A stretch of DNA of 64,000 nt from Curvibacter sp. AEP1-3 (GCF_002163715.1 NZ_CP015698.1:3669464-3733463); one strand, 5' to 3'; counted from the first letter of the stretch, positions 1-9,458 are shown. The notes: generated by a model not told the origin, from the sequence alone. Program-made: numbers and translations.

Positions 1-31
1 ATCAAGCAGTTACCAATTTTCACAGGCAGAA

Positions 32-52
32 CGTGGTGATTTTCACACCACG
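32..52. other. Small hairpin downstream of rfbC
   Basis: A perfect 7-bp inverted repeat (CGTGGTG, 7-nt loop, CACCACG) lies just past the rfbC stop. It is not followed by a T-run in the minus-strand direction, so it is at best a weak transcript end or a 3' stabilising hairpin for the rfb operon. Confidence 0.3.
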
Positions 53-61
53 GGCTTGCGA

Positions 62-610
62 TTAAGGTTTTTTCAGCGCATCTGGAAATGCAGCGCCAGT
101 AGCGTCTTTGGCTGAAAGTTTGGGCGCAATGGTCAACTCAGGCCAAGCAATGGCCAGCGTGCGGTCGTTCCATGCAATGCAGCGCTCATGTTCCGGGGCA
201 TAGTAATCTGTAGTTTTGTACAAGAACTCTGCTGTTTCCGTCAGTACCACGAAGCCGTGCGCCAAGCCCGGCGGCACCCACAGCTGCCGCTTGTTAGTGG
301 CAGACAAGATTTCGCCCACCCACTTGCCGTAGGTAGGGGATTCAGGCCGGATATCCACCGCTACGTCAAACACCTCACCCGATGCCACCCGCACCAACTT
401 GCCTTGGGGCTGCTGTACCTGGTAGTGCAAACCACGCAAAACAGCGTAGCCGGATTTGGAGTGATTGTCCTGCACAAAGGGCAGGGTCACCCCGGTCGCT
501 TCGCGGAACACCCGCTCGTTGAAGCTCTCAAAAAAGAAACCACGTTCATCTCCGAACACTTTGGGTTCAAGGATCAGTACATCCGCAATGGCGGTTCGGG
601 TCACTTGCAT
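62..610 (-). CDS. rfbC: dTDP-4-dehydrorhamnose 3,5-epimerase
   Basis: This is the RmlC cupin enzyme that epimerises C3 and C5 of dTDP-4-keto-6-deoxyglucose in cytosolic dTDP-L-rhamnose synthesis. At 182 aa it has the usual family length. The early FGDERGFFFESF block, the LRGLHYQ block with the catalytic His62, the FDVAVDIR strand and the YKTTDYYAP segment (Tyr131) are all recognisable. It is the last gene of the minus-strand rfbBDAC operon; its ATG overlaps the rfbA stop by one base (TGATG), which indicates translational coupling. The product feeds rhamnose to the EPS glycosyltransferases encoded further right. Identification is secure. Confidence 0.97.
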   Translation of the reverse strand: MQVTRTAIADVLILEPKVFGDERGFFFESFNERVFREATGVTLPFVQDNHSKSGYAVLRGLHYQVQQPQGKLVRVASGEVFDVAVDIRPESPTYGKWVGEILSATNKRQLWVPPGLAHGFVVLTETAEFLYKTTDYYAPEHERCIAWNDRTLAIAWPELTIAPKLSAKDATGAAFPDALKKP

Positions 611-1509
611 CAGAACACCTTTTCTTTTAGCAAGCGAAACAAGTACTGCCCGTAGCCCGTCTTGACCAAGGGCTGTGCCAGGTTTTGCAATTGCGCATCA
701 TCAATCCAGCCGCTTCGCCAAGCGATCTCCTCCGGGCAGGCCACTTTCAGACCTTGGCGGTTCTCGATGGTGTGAATGAACTGACTCGCCTCCAGCATGG
801 ACTCATGGGTACCGGTGTCCAGCCATGCGTAACCGCGCCCCATAGTTTGTACGTCCAGAGCTCCGCGCTCCAAGTACATCCGGTTCAGGTCGGTGATTTC
901 AAGCTCGCCGCGGGCTGAGGGTTTCACCTGCTTGGCCATCTCCACCACATTCGCGTCGTAAAAGTACAGGCCGGTTACGGCGTAGCGCGACTTGGGTGCT
1001 TTGGGTTTCTCCTCGAGGCTAATCGCTTTGCCCTGAGTGTCAAACTCCACCACGCCGTAACGTTCGGGATCGTTGACGGCATAGGCAAACACAGTGGCGC
1101 CTGTGGTTTGCGCTGTGGCGCCTCGCAGCAAGCCTGCAAAGTCGTGGCCGTAGAAGATGTTGTCGCCCAGCACCAGCGCGCAGGGCGCGCCGTCCAGAAA
1201 CCGCTCTCCGATCAAGAAGGCTTGTGCCAAACCATCCGGGGATGGTTGCACCGCGTATTTAATGTGAATGCCCCACTGGCTTCCATTGCCCAGCAGTTGC
1301 TCAAAGCGCGGGGTGTCCTGGGGGGTGCTGATCACGAGCACTTCCTTGATGCCTGCCAGCAGCAGCACGCTCAAGGGGTAGTAAATCATGGGCTTGTCGT
1401 AGATGGGCAGCAGTTGCTTGCTGACCGCCTGGGTGGCCGGGTACAGGCGGGTGCCTGAACCGCCGGCCAGGATGATGCCTTTGCGTGCTTTTGTGTTTGT
1501 AGTCGTCAT
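610..1509 (-). CDS. rfbA: Glucose-1-phosphate thymidylyltransferase
   Basis: RmlA makes dTDP-glucose from dTTP and glucose 1-phosphate, the entry step to dTDP-rhamnose. The nucleotide-binding signature LAGGSGTRL is at residues 14-22, followed by [17 protein letters not shown], the [10 protein letters not shown] metal-site block and [10 protein letters not shown]. The protein is 299 aa, typical for the family. The reading frame extends 78 codons further upstream, but that stretch lies inside rfbD. The ATG at 1509 gives the family N-terminus, is preceded by a GGGA ribosome-binding site, and sits 2 nt after the rfbD stop. Confidence 0.97.
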   Translation of the reverse strand: MTTTNTKARKGIILAGGSGTRLYPATQAVSKQLLPIYDKPMIYYPLSVLLLAGIKEVLVISTPQDTPRFEQLLGNGSQWGIHIKYAVQPSPDGLAQAFLIGERFLDGAPCALVLGDNIFYGHDFAGLLRGATAQTTGATVFAYAVNDPERYGVVEFDTQGKAISLEEKPKAPKSRYAVTGLYFYDANVVEMAKQVKPSARGELEITDLNRMYLERGALDVQTMGRGYAWLDTGTHESMLEASQFIHTIENRQGLKVACPEEIAWRSGWIDDAQLQNLAQPLVKTGYGQYLFRLLKEKVF

Positions 1510-1511
1510 GT

Positions 1512-2417
1512 TTATTTCCCTGCAATTTCGATCAACATGCGTTTCACGCCATGCTGCCAATGGGGCAGCTTCAGTCCGAATGCGGCCTGCAGTTTGGTCG
1601 TGTCCAGACGCGAGTTCAGCGGCCGCTTGGCCGGCGTGGGGTAGCTGCTGGTGGCTGTGGGGGCCACTTTGTCGGCGGTGGCTTTGAGTGGTAGGCCCAG
1701 CATTGCAGCCTGTGCCAGCACAAACTGCGCATAGCCATGCCAAGTGGTCTCGCCCGAAGCAACGCAGTGGTATAGCCCCGCCAGTTCCGGTGTTGCTTGC
1801 AGGCTGCGGAGAGCATGCGCAGTGACATCGGCCAATAGCTCGGCAGAGGTGGGTGCGCCGAATTGGTCGTTGATCACAGTCAATGCATCCCGCTCGCTGG
1901 CCAAGCGCAGCATGGTTTTGACGAAGTTACCGCCCCGGGTGGCATACACCCAGCTGGTGCGCAAGATCAGGTGCTTAGGGCAGGTAGCCACCGCCTGTTC
2001 ACCCTCTAGTTTGGTCTGGCCGTACACGCTCAAGGGGCCGGTCGCGTCGGTTTCTTTCCGAGGAGCGCTGCCACTGCCATCAAACACATAGTCTGTGCTG
2101 TAGTGAATCAACCATGCTCCTGTTTTGATAGCTGCTCGCGCAAGTGCAGCGGGCGCGAGAGCATTGATTGTTCTTGCAAGCTCGGGCTCGCTCTCGGCCT
2201 TGTCCACTGCCGTGTTAGCGGCAGCGTTCACGATGACATCCGGTTGCACCGCTTCGACGGTGCGTTCCAGCCCTTCAATATCTGTGAAGTCCCCGCATAA
2301 GCCTTGCGGGTTTTGGCTGGCATCAAAGTCCAGCGCCACCACTTCGCCCAACACGCTCAAAGAGCGTTGCAGCTCCCAGCCCACCTGGCCGCCACGGCCC
2401 AACAGCAAGATCTTCAT
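1512..2417 (-). CDS. rfbD: dTDP-4-dehydrorhamnose reductase
   Basis: RmlD is the NADPH-dependent short-chain reductase that performs the last step of dTDP-L-rhamnose synthesis. The 301-aa protein starts [13 protein letters not shown] (Rossmann glycine motif), then has [19 protein letters not shown] and the catalytic Tyr-x3-Lys in VYGQTK. The ATG at 2417 overlaps the rfbB stop as ATGA. Codons covering 2116-2161 closely match the window's short interspersed repeat in reverse orientation (peptide [11 protein letters not shown]), with no obvious change of length compared with other RmlD proteins; see findings. Confidence 0.96.
   Translation of the reverse strand: MKILLLGRGGQVGWELQRSLSVLGEVVALDFDASQNPQGLCGDFTDIEGLERTVEAVQPDVIVNAAANTAVDKAESEPELARTINALAPAALARAAIKTGAWLIHYSTDYVFDGSGSAPRKETDATGPLSVYGQTKLEGEQAVATCPKHLILRTSWVYATRGGNFVKTMLRLASERDALTVINDQFGAPTSAELLADVTAHALRSLQATPELAGLYHCVASGETTWHGYAQFVLAQAAMLGLPLKATADKVAPTATSSYPTPAKRPLNSRLDTTKLQAAFGLKLPHWQHGVKRMLIEIAGK
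2116..2161 (+). repeat. Short interspersed repeat copy inside rfbD
   Basis: The stretch reads GCTCCTGTTTTGATAGCTGC followed by TCGCGCA and GCGGGCGCGAGAG. It matches the intergenic copy at 40568 over most of its length (GCTCCTATTTTTATAGCTGC, TCGCGCA, ACGGGCGCTA). It is embedded in coding sequence without disrupting the frame. Comparison was by eye. Confidence 0.6.
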
Positions 2418-3490
2418 GCCGCAGCCTTGGTGTCGCCGTATTGCTTGCTCACCCATTCGCGGTAGCCGCCGCTCAGTACGTTGTCCACCCATTGCGGGTT
2501 GTCCAGGTACCACTGCACGGTTTTGCGGATACCGGTCTCAAATGTCTCGGCCGGTTTCCAGCCCAGCTGCTGCTCAATCTTGCGGGCGTCTATAGCGTAG
2601 CGACGGTCGTGGCCGGGCCGGTCGGTCACATAAGTGATCTGCTCTTTATAAGGTTTGCCGTCCGCGCGGGGCTTGAGCTCATCCAGCAGGGCACACACGG
2701 TGTGCACGATGTCCAGGTTGGGCTTTTCGTTCCAGCCGCCTACGTTGTAGGTTTCGCCCAAGACACCGGCTTCCAGCACACGGCGAATGGCGCTGCAGTG
2801 GTCTTTCACATACAACCAATCGCGGATCTGCTGGCCATCGCCGTACACGGGCAGAGGTTTGCCGGCCTGGGCGTTGACGATCATCAGTGGGATCAGTTTC
2901 TCGGGGAAGTGGAAAGGCCCGTAGTTGTTGCTGCAGTTGGTGGTCAGTACCGGCAGGCCATAGGTGTGGTGGTACGCGCGCACCAAGTGGTCGCTGGCCG
3001 CCTTGCTGGCGCTATAGGGACTGTTGGGCTCGTATCGATTGGTTTCTGCAAAGGCGGGGTCGGTCTTGGCGAGTGAGCCATAGACCTCGTCAGTCGAGAC
3101 GTGCAGAAACCGGAAAGCCGCTTTGGCATCTGCAGGCAAAGCACTCCAGTAAGCCCGCACACTCTCCAGCAAATGGAAAGTACCCACGATGTTGGTCTGG
3201 ATGAACTCACCCGGACCATGAATGGAACGGTCTACGTGGCTTTCGGCTGCAAAGTTCAGCACTGCCCGAGGCTGGTGTTCTTTCAACAAGCGGTTGATCA
3301 GTTCAGCATCACCTATGTCGCCGTGCACGAATACGTGGGCCGGGTTGTCCGCCAGAGAAGCCAAGTTTTGCAGGTTGCCCGCATAGGTCAGCTTGTCCAA
3401 GTTGACTACGGTTTCTGACGAACCCGCCAGCCAGTCCAGCACAAAATTACTGCCGATGAAGCCGGCGCCGCCGGTTACCAAAATTGTCAT
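2414..3490 (-). CDS. rfbB: dTDP-glucose 4,6-dehydratase
   Basis: RmlB is an NAD-dependent extended SDR that converts dTDP-glucose to dTDP-4-keto-6-deoxyglucose. The 358-aa protein begins [17 protein letters not shown] (NAD-binding glycines), has the catalytic Thr-Asp-Glu in VSTDEVYG, the Tyr-x3-Lys of PYSASKA, and the [15 protein letters not shown] substrate block. An in-frame extension to 3550 exists, but the ATG at 3490 matches the conserved family start. It is the first gene of rfbBDAC; the order B-D-A-C is the common rhamnose operon order. Confidence 0.97.
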   Translation of the reverse strand: MTILVTGGAGFIGSNFVLDWLAGSSETVVNLDKLTYAGNLQNLASLADNPAHVFVHGDIGDAELINRLLKEHQPRAVLNFAAESHVDRSIHGPGEFIQTNIVGTFHLLESVRAYWSALPADAKAAFRFLHVSTDEVYGSLAKTDPAFAETNRYEPNSPYSASKAASDHLVRAYHHTYGLPVLTTNCSNNYGPFHFPEKLIPLMIVNAQAGKPLPVYGDGQQIRDWLYVKDHCSAIRRVLEAGVLGETYNVGGWNEKPNLDIVHTVCALLDELKPRADGKPYKEQITYVTDRPGHDRRYAIDARKIEQQLGWKPAETFETGIRKTVQWYLDNPQWVDNVLSGGYREWVSKQYGDTKAAA

Positions 3491-3649
3491 GGTGCGTTGT
3501 AAGTCCACTTGGATAAGCCTTGGATTATCAGCGGGCTTGCTCACTGACACCCTAGAAAGACCGCTCGTTTGTTTGCATCAGTCATCCAGACTATTTCCAA
3601 CTGGGCCTCGATTCTTTATCATGTGTTTACAACTAGTTACGTTTAGGGA

Positions 3650-4036
3650 ATGCGCATTTCTTTAGTCCGTCAGTCCGGCTTCACGCTGATCGAGCTTGTC
3701 ATGGTGATTGTCATCTTGGGCATTCTTTCGGCAGTGGCCATACCCAAGTTTGTGGATCTAAGTGGTGACGCACAAGCCGCTGCTACACAGGCCTTGGCAG
3801 GAGCCATCACCAGTGGGTCGGTCATCAACGTGGCTGTGCGCAGGGTCAACCCTGCCAAAGGCCAGGTGGTGAGCGACTGCACCCATGGTGCCCGCCTTAT
3901 TGAAGGTGGGCTACCAGCTGGCTACACCTTAGGCGGGAGTCTCCCTCTCCCTGTACCGGCAGGGACTGACGTCGTGTGCACCCTTAATGGGCCGAACAGT
4001 TCGTCTGCCAGCGCGACACTGACAGGAATACTTTGA
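3650..4036 (+). CDS. Type IV prepilin-like protein
   Basis: The 128-aa protein has a class III (prepilin) leader: MRISLVRQS then the [20 protein letters not shown] helix with Gly at the cleavage site and Glu5 of the mature protein, followed by [19 protein letters not shown] as in MshA/PilA-like pilins. A prepilin peptidase should cut before Phe. The C-terminal region contains two cysteines far enough apart for a pilin-type disulfide. No other pilus assembly genes are in the window. The stop is 17 nt upstream of a PEP-CTERM gene on the same strand, so the two are probably cotranscribed. It could be a minor pilin or a secretion pseudopilin; sequence alone does not decide. Confidence 0.85.
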   Translation: MRISLVRQSGFTLIELVMVIVILGILSAVAIPKFVDLSGDAQAAATQALAGAITSGSVINVAVRRVNPAKGQVVSDCTHGARLIEGGLPAGYTLGGSLPLPVPAGTDVVCTLNGPNSSSASATLTGIL

Positions 4037-4053
4037 AAAAGGGAGACAAAAAA

Positions 4054-4683
4054 ATGAAAAACGCAATTAAACAGACCGTTTGCACCGCGTTGCTCGCGCT
4101 GGGTTGCTCATTCAGCGCGCAGGCCTTGACGCTAACCTTTGACGACATGAGCAGCACTGCCGACGCCGGCAACTATGGTGTTGTCTTGCAGCACAGTTCC
4201 GATACCCATTTTGTGGTCAATACAAGTAGTTTCATACCCGCCGCCGGCAGCGGAAAGCTGCTTGCATACTACGGTTTGGGCACTGAAAAAGAGACGCTCT
4301 CCTTGTTGCCCAGTCTGAATTCCGTTTTCTCGCTGACTGGCTTGTCCCTTGCAGGCCTGTTGGGCGATGGAGGCGGGCAAGCCGCCGATAACTTTTCCAT
4401 CCGCATCACTGGCACCCGTATCGACGGGACGATCGTGGGCGGCCAGGAAGACTTTCGTTTGAGCCCCGGTGCCTTTACCCAGTACGGCAGTACTAGCTTC
4501 AGTGGGTTTACCGGTCTCAAGTCTGTATCTTTCAGCGGTATCGGGGTCAATGCGGCCCGGTATGTGGGCGTAGATAACGTGTCCCTCACTATTACCCCTG
4601 TCCCCGAGCCTGAGACCTATGCTCTCCTTTTGGCAGGTTTGGGGCTCATTGCGGCAGTGGGCCGCCGGCGGAAAGCCATTTGA
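4054..4683 (+). CDS. PEP-CTERM sorting domain protein
   Basis: This is an exported protein of 209 aa with unknown main-domain function. The signal peptide runs MKNAIKQTVCTALLALGCSF to about SAQA. The C-terminus is a textbook PEP-CTERM tripartite sorting tail: VPEPETYALLLAGLGL, a short hydrophobic stretch, then the basic cluster GRRRKAI. It is therefore a predicted substrate of the exosortase XrtB encoded at 24483-25379. The ATG at 4054 is preferred over the TTG at 4033 because GGGAGA lies 7 nt upstream and it directly begins the signal peptide. It follows the prepilin gene closely. Confidence 0.88.
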   Translation: MKNAIKQTVCTALLALGCSFSAQALTLTFDDMSSTADAGNYGVVLQHSSDTHFVVNTSSFIPAAGSGKLLAYYGLGTEKETLSLLPSLNSVFSLTGLSLAGLLGDGGGQAADNFSIRITGTRIDGTIVGGQEDFRLSPGAFTQYGSTSFSGFTGLKSVSFSGIGVNAARYVGVDNVSLTITPVPEPETYALLLAGLGLIAAVGRRRKAI

Positions 4684-4714
4684 TTTGAAACCTCAAGGCC
4701 AAGTTGAAAGACAT

Positions 4715-4744
4715 AAAAAAAGGACTGCACTTGCAGTCCTTTTT
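4715..4744. terminator. Bidirectional intrinsic terminator
   Basis: AGGACTGC-ACTT-GCAGTCCT forms an 8-bp perfect stem, preceded by an A-run and followed by a T-run, so it can end transcription from both sides. It sits between two convergent PEP-CTERM genes. Confidence 0.9.
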
Positions 4745-4765
4745 GGGCTCAAGAGAGCTTGTTGC

Positions 4766-5248
4766 TCAGGCAGCAGTCTTGCTGCGGCGGCGGGCAATCG
4801 CGCCCATCACTCCCAAGCCTGCCAACAACATGGCATACGACTCTGGCTCAGGCACAGCTGACACTTCGTATTGGGCCAAAGCGCCACCCACACCGCCGCC
4901 TGCCACAGAACCAGACACTTTCAGTGTGTAAGTACCGCTGGCCAAACTGCCAAAGTTGAACGAATCGCCGTTAGAGAAGCTAGTCAAAGTGTTGCCGGAG
5001 AACAGTGACACTTTAGTGAAAGTAATGGCTGGGGCATTGATGTCAAAGGTCTGCCCATTGAAAGAGCCAGTGAACTTGGACACATAGCCTGCCAAACCAG
5101 TCACATTTGATGTGCTTACAAACGTGATGTCGCTCAAGGCAACGTCGTTAAAAGAGCCGGACACCAACGCCACGTTGGTGACAGTAGCGCTGGCGGCGCT
5201 ACCCAAAAGTGCCAAAGTGGCTGCGGCGATCACAGATTTAATTTTCAT
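4766..5248 (-). CDS. PEP-CTERM protein, FxDxA-like
   Basis: A 160-aa exported protein: signal peptide MKIKSVIAAATLALLGSAAS with cleavage after ASA, a beta-rich body with a central Ser/Thr/Gly-rich segment, and the sorting tail VPEPESYAMLLAGLGVMGAI followed by ARRRSKTAA. It resembles the small PEP-CTERM family often annotated FxDxA, although I cannot assign a biochemical role. The tail is nearly identical to that of the protein at 36900. The ATG at 5248 is chosen because AAGGG lies 6 nt upstream; the ATG at 5254 would abut the Shine-Dalgarno sequence. A copy of the shared EPS-region motif lies 73 nt upstream. Confidence 0.85.
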   Translation of the reverse strand: MKIKSVIAAATLALLGSAASATVTNVALVSGSFNDVALSDITFVSTSNVTGLAGYVSKFTGSFNGQTFDINAPAITFTKVSLFSGNTLTSFSNGDSFNFGSLASGTYTLKVSGSVAGGGVGGALAQYEVSAVPEPESYAMLLAGLGVMGAIARRRSKTAA

Positions 5249-5320
5249 ATACATCCCTTTAATTCAAATCCAGCTGAAACCACTTCAGCTAATTCGATAT
5301 TAGGGTTACTACCTGTAACT

Positions 5321-5340
5321 GTACATAGTCCATTCAGGCC
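5321..5340 (-). promoter_or_regulatory. Shared EPS-region motif, site A
   Basis: Read on the plus strand it is GTACATAGTCCATTCAGGCC; it matches site B (upstream of epsA) at 17 of 20 bases by direct comparison. It lies 73 nt upstream of the PEP-CTERM gene on the minus strand, in the same orientation relative to its gene as the other sites. The bound factor is unknown; EpsA is a guess. Confidence 0.5.
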
Positions 5341-5345
5341 AAAAC

Positions 5346-6788
5346 CTAGGCAGACGCCGCACTTTTCAGGATTCTTAAGAGGCACTCATCACACAGGCGT
5401 TTGGCGCTGCGCACACTGGTGCTCTCGGCATAGCAGCGCAGCTCAGGTGCGTTCCCGCTGGGGCGCAAATGCACAATATCTCCCGACGCAAAGTGAACCC
5501 GCAGACCATCGGTTTCGTCAATGGCCTCTACCGGGCCAGCCTGAGGCGCCATCACATTGCGCAACAACACATGGTCATTGCGCAGGCTGGCAATCAGCTC
5601 TCTGCTGCTCGCAGTGGCAAAGTTCTGAATACGGTCGCTGGCTGTGTAGCGCTTGGGCAAGCGGTAGCCCACTTCAGACATCTTGAGCGCTTGTGCCTTC
5701 GCGCCGCACAGCAGCGCCAGCATGGGCAACAAGGCATCCCGGGTGGGCAGGGGGCCAAGCCGCTGCCCATTGCGCAGCACCTGGCTGCCGAGCAAAAAGC
5801 CGCCATTGGCCTCGTAGCCCACCACCAGTTCGGCGCCTTTGGTCGCTGCCTGTTGCATACCTTCAATCACGTAGGGCGAGCCAATGCGCGTGCGCACTAC
5901 CTGCGCAAAGCTCTGGGTGCGCTCCAAAGCACTGTTGCTGCTCACCGGCGTCACCACCGCGGTGGCATGCAAGTACTGGGCAGTCAGAATACCCACCACA
6001 TCCCCACGCATCCATTCGCCCTTTTCGTCACCAATCAGGGGGCGGTCCGCATCGCCGTCGGTCGAAACAATCGCGTCAAAGTCATACAGCTCTGCCCACT
6101 CGCGTGCCTGTTCAATGTCTTCGTGGCGCACGGCCTCGGTGTCTATGGGCACAAACACATCGGTGCGCCCCAGAGAAATTACTTCGGCGCCCAGCGTTTC
6201 CAAAATGGTGCGTAGCACATCCCGCGCCACGCTGCTGTGTTCGTAGACTGCAATCGTTTCGCCTTGCAGGGCGTTGGCGCCAAAAAACCGGATGTAGCGG
6301 TCCAGATATGCCTGCTCCACCCGCGGGTCCGGGGCCGGCAGCTTGGGCAACTTGAGCTGCTTGGGCAGGCCCACCAGAAAGTCGAGCATGGCGCGCTCAT
6401 CCGTTTTGGAGATCTCGCCATCTTCCTTGTAAAACTTGATTCCGTTGCGATCAAACGGGATATGGCTACCGGTCACCACGATGGCGGGAGAGCCATTTTG
6501 TGCTGCGTAAAGCGCAAGTGCGGGGGTGGGCAGGGCGCCACCATAAATGACGGACATTCCCAGGCTTTCTATGGCTGCAGCACAAGCAGCGGCGATTTCC
6601 GGGCTGCTGGGCCTGAGGTCATGGCCAAGCACTATCGAGCTAGCTTTAGGTACGACTGCATTAATGAACGCGGTGGCATAGGCGTGGCAGAGGTCGGGCG
6701 TCATGTCAGCCACTTTGCCGCGTGCACCACTTGTGCCGAAGGCTACGCCTGACTGCGTAGCCATGTCTTGGAGAGTCAGTACAGTCAT
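5346..6788 (-). CDS. manB: Phosphomannomutase/phosphoglucomutase (ManB-like)
   Basis: An alpha-D-phosphohexomutase of 480 aa that interconverts hexose 6- and 1-phosphates in the cytosol, supplying mannose 1-phosphate (and possibly glucose 1-phosphate) for EPS sugar nucleotides. Four family sites are visible: GTSGARG at 18-24, the phosphoserine loop VTGSHIPFDRNG with Ser108, the Mg loop DGDADRP at 244-250 and the sugar loop EANGG at 326-330, plus the phosphate site RPSGNAPELR near the C-terminus. The active-site loop reads TGSHIP instead of the more usual TASHNP. Its partner guanylyltransferase manC is at 35317. Exact sugar preference cannot be told from sequence. Confidence 0.88.
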   Translation of the reverse strand: MTVLTLQDMATQSGVAFGTSGARGKVADMTPDLCHAYATAFINAVVPKASSIVLGHDLRPSSPEIAAACAAAIESLGMSVIYGGALPTPALALYAAQNGSPAIVVTGSHIPFDRNGIKFYKEDGEISKTDERAMLDFLVGLPKQLKLPKLPAPDPRVEQAYLDRYIRFFGANALQGETIAVYEHSSVARDVLRTILETLGAEVISLGRTDVFVPIDTEAVRHEDIEQAREWAELYDFDAIVSTDGDADRPLIGDEKGEWMRGDVVGILTAQYLHATAVVTPVSSNSALERTQSFAQVVRTRIGSPYVIEGMQQAATKGAELVVGYEANGGFLLGSQVLRNGQRLGPLPTRDALLPMLALLCGAKAQALKMSEVGYRLPKRYTASDRIQNFATASSRELIASLRNDHVLLRNVMAPQAGPVEAIDETDGLRVHFASGDIVHLRPSGNAPELRCYAESTSVRSAKRLCDECLLRILKSAASA

Positions 6789-6839
6789 GGGTGTTTAGCG
6801 AATGGCAAGCATCGTAAACGCCTGTCAATGATCAGTCTA

Positions 6840-6851
6840 TAGTTACTTCGG
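6840..6851 (-). promoter_or_regulatory. Weak copy of shared motif upstream of manB-like gene
   Basis: TAGTTACTTCGG matches the motif core TAGTCCATTCGG at 9 of 12 bases and sits 52 nt from the start at 6788, within the spacing range of the better copies. The rest of the 6789-6949 intergenic stretch shows no strong promoter to my eye. Confidence 0.25.
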
Positions 6852-6949
6852 CCGACCCAAATCTATACGTAAAAATATGCCTAGACGCTCACGTAGTATT
6901 CGTTGGCAGCTATGTTATTTATAGCAAATCGGGTCGTCTTCGGCGTTCC

Positions 6950-8272
6950 TTAGCGTCCAATAGCCTGGTACTCAATGCCCATGCTACGCACCAGCTTGGG
7001 ATCGTAGAGGTTGCGGCCATCGAAAATCACCGGTTGCTTGAGCTTTGTCTTGATGGTGTCGAAGTTCGGGCTGCGAAACTCGCGCCATTCCGTCACGATG
7101 ATCAGCGCATCCGCCCCTTCAAGCGCCGCAGTCTGGTTGTCGGCGTAGGTGAGGCGTGCCTCATTAGGAAAGCAGTGTTGAGCCTCCTTCATAGCTACCG
7201 GGTCATAGGCCGTCACGGTGGCACCCGCATCCAGCAGATCCTGAATCACATCACGGCTGGTGGCCTTTCGCATGTCGTCGGTGTTGGCCTTGAAGGCCAA
7301 GCCCCACAGCGCAAAGTGCTTGCCCTTCAAGTCCACACCAAAACGCTTGAGTACCTTGCTGCCCAGTACCCGCTTCTGCGCGTCGTTCGCTTCTTCAACC
7401 GCGTTGAGAACCTTCAGGTCGATACCTGCATCAGTTTGCGCAGTTTTGATGAGTGCTTGCACATCCTTGGGAAAGCACGAGCCACCATAGCCCGCACCTG
7501 CGTACAAGAAGTCGTAGCCGATGCGCGGGTCTGAGCCAATGCCTTTGCGCACGTTTTCAATGTCTGCACCCAGCTTTTCAGCAAGGTTTGCCAGTTCATT
7601 CATAAAGCTGATGCGTGTCGCCAGCATGGCATTGGCGGCGTACTTGGTCAGTTCTGCGCTGCGCACATCCATCACGATCATCCGGTCATGGTTCCGCTGG
7701 ATGGCCGAGTAAATCGCACGCATATAGGCAGCACCTTGGTCGTCGTCGCAACCCACGACGATGCGGTCCGGGCGCATGAAGTCGTCAATGGCGGCGCCTT
7801 CCTTCAGAAACTCGGGGTTGCTCACCACACTGAATGGCGTAGTCACACCACGTTTGGCTAGCTCTTCGGCAATGGCAGCCTTTACCCTGTCAGCCGTGCC
7901 CACCGGCACGGTGCTCTTGTCCACGACCACCTTGTAATCGGTCATGTACTTGCCGATGTTGCGCGCCGCAGCAATAACGTACTTCATGTCGGCTGAGCCA
8001 TCTTCATCCGGCGGGGTGCCCACCGCAATGAATTGCACGGTACCGAAGTGCGCCGCTTTTTCCACGTCCGTGGTGAAGTGCAGGCGGCCGGCTGCCACGT
8101 TGCGCTTGACCATGTCTTGCAAGCCCGGCTCATAGATTGGAATGCCGCCTTCTTCCAAGATCTTGATTTTGGCCGGATCCACATCCAAGCACAGCACGTC
8201 GTTGCCCACATCCGCAAAGCACGCGCCTGACACAAGGCCAACGTAGCCGGTTCCAATAACTGTGATTTTCAT
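6950..8272 (-). CDS. ugd: UDP-glucose 6-dehydrogenase
   Basis: Oxidises UDP-glucose to UDP-glucuronate using two NAD. The 440-aa protein has the NAD motif GTGYVG at 7-12, the central dimer domain with [11 protein letters not shown], and the catalytic cysteine Cys266 in GGSCFPKD, followed by the C-terminal UDP-binding domain ([15 protein letters not shown]). It is followed on the same strand by the manB-like gene and preceded by the GH5 gene, so these three may be one transcription unit. UDP-glucuronate implies an acidic EPS. Confidence 0.96.
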   Translation of the reverse strand: MKITVIGTGYVGLVSGACFADVGNDVLCLDVDPAKIKILEEGGIPIYEPGLQDMVKRNVAAGRLHFTTDVEKAAHFGTVQFIAVGTPPDEDGSADMKYVIAAARNIGKYMTDYKVVVDKSTVPVGTADRVKAAIAEELAKRGVTTPFSVVSNPEFLKEGAAIDDFMRPDRIVVGCDDDQGAAYMRAIYSAIQRNHDRMIVMDVRSAELTKYAANAMLATRISFMNELANLAEKLGADIENVRKGIGSDPRIGYDFLYAGAGYGGSCFPKDVQALIKTAQTDAGIDLKVLNAVEEANDAQKRVLGSKVLKRFGVDLKGKHFALWGLAFKANTDDMRKATSRDVIQDLLDAGATVTAYDPVAMKEAQHCFPNEARLTYADNQTAALEGADALIIVTEWREFRSPNFDTIKTKLKQPVIFDGRNLYDPKLVRSMGIEYQAIGR

Positions 8273-8302
8273 AGTGGTTAGTTCGCGTTTCTATATTTCA
8301 AA

Positions 8303-9409
8303 TTAGTCGAGCAAGGCACTTCGAATCGGTTCAATCCAACTCGCACTTTTGGGGTTGTAAACGCCAAATGAAGAACCAAATTCCCAATAGGCCCAACCCA
8401 TCCCATATTTTTCAAAAGTATCTCTTGCAAACCTTGTGTAGTTTGCCCTCGAGGTTATATCGCCTGCCTCGAAGGAACCGAATTCGCCCAAGTGCAATGG
8501 AATACCTTTAGCTTTGTTCCACTTGACGGCTGTTTCTACGTTTCCAATCAATGCCTGTCTTTGTGACTGGCTACAGCATGTCGGGCCTTTTGGGAACTGG
8601 GGCATCCAGCTTATTCCCTGGTGGGTAAATTCGAAAGGATCGTAACTATGGATCGAAACAATCAGATTCAGATCTGCCGGCAACTGCAATTTATCCAAGT
8701 CTTTGGGGTTGTTCCAATAGGTGGGGCCCACCATAAGTGTTCGTGTGGCGTCTACCTCCCGAACGGTGGCGATGAGTTTTGCCAGTAGGCTGTTCCAGGC
8801 AGCGCTGGTCAAGGTGCCATGTGGCTCGTTGAGTAATTCAAACACCAGATTTTTCGAGCGGCCTTTATAGCGTTGAGCCAGCTGCCGCCAGATGTTCACC
8901 AAGCGCACTTCCAGCACGGCTGGGTCAACCGCAAACTCATTGGGGTGCAACTTGTCGCCAAATAGTTGGTTGTAGTGGTGTGTGTTCACAATCACATACA
9001 TGTTTTTGGCCAGCAAAGCATCTAACGCTTTGTCTACCCGGTTCGCAAAAAACTCGTCTATTTTGGCGTCCTGCGTTGGAGCTGCATGGTTCGTCCAGCG
9101 GACAGGCACGCGTGCGGTCTTGAACTTTTCGGCCACCAAATTGACGTAAGCCGGGTCTAGTCTGATGCCCCAATCGCCCTCGCGGGGGGCCTCCAGCATG
9201 TTGCCGAGGTTGATGCCTCGCCCCAAGTTATGGGCCAGTGTGCAGGTCTCTGCGCTCACCGCATGGCAGGCTTGGCGCACTCCTGCTGGGGTCTTCTCGG
9301 GTGTGGAATTTGCATTCACTTGTGCAGCGTAGAGCCCGCCCAAGCAAGTGAGCAAAAATGCACATAAGTGTTTGATTTTTATTGGCTTTTTAGTGTTTTT
9401 TGGTGCCAA
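8303..9409 (-). CDS. Secreted glycoside hydrolase family 5 (endoglucanase-like)
   Basis: A 368-aa exported glycanase. After a lysine-rich start and the hydrophobic stretch LCAFLLTCLGGLYAA, a signal-peptidase site follows VNA. The catalytic domain has the GH5 features RGINLGNMLE, the acid/base glutamate in FELLNEP (Glu195) and the nucleophile glutamate in LHLGEFGS (Glu309). I chose a TTG start at 9409 because GGGAG lies 7 nt upstream and it places the signal peptide at the terminus; the frame is open to a TTG at 9451. Inside an EPS locus such enzymes usually trim or release the polysaccharide (role inferred). A shared motif copy lies about 55 nt upstream. Confidence 0.85.
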   Translation of the reverse strand: MAPKNTKKPIKIKHLCAFLLTCLGGLYAAQVNANSTPEKTPAGVRQACHAVSAETCTLAHNLGRGINLGNMLEAPREGDWGIRLDPAYVNLVAEKFKTARVPVRWTNHAAPTQDAKIDEFFANRVDKALDALLAKNMYVIVNTHHYNQLFGDKLHPNEFAVDPAVLEVRLVNIWRQLAQRYKGRSKNLVFELLNEPHGTLTSAAWNSLLAKLIATVREVDATRTLMVGPTYWNNPKDLDKLQLPADLNLIVSIHSYDPFEFTHQGISWMPQFPKGPTCCSQSQRQALIGNVETAVKWNKAKGIPLHLGEFGSFEAGDITSRANYTRFARDTFEKYGMGWAYWEFGSSFGVYNPKSASWIEPIRSALLD

Positions 9410-9458
9410 TTTATGGCTCCCGCTGTATGATTGAATTATGTTGCACTGCAACTAAAAG

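Noticed and set aside
3501-3512. AGTCCACTTGGA resembling the EPS motif near rfbB
   Set aside because: Only 11 nt from the rfbB start, overlapping the ribosome-binding region, and only 10 of 12 matches; probably chance.
7188-7206. CTCCTTCATAGCTACC in ugd as a further repeat copy
   Set aside because: Resembles the repeat only over a few bases and the peptide is normal for UDP-glucose dehydrogenases.
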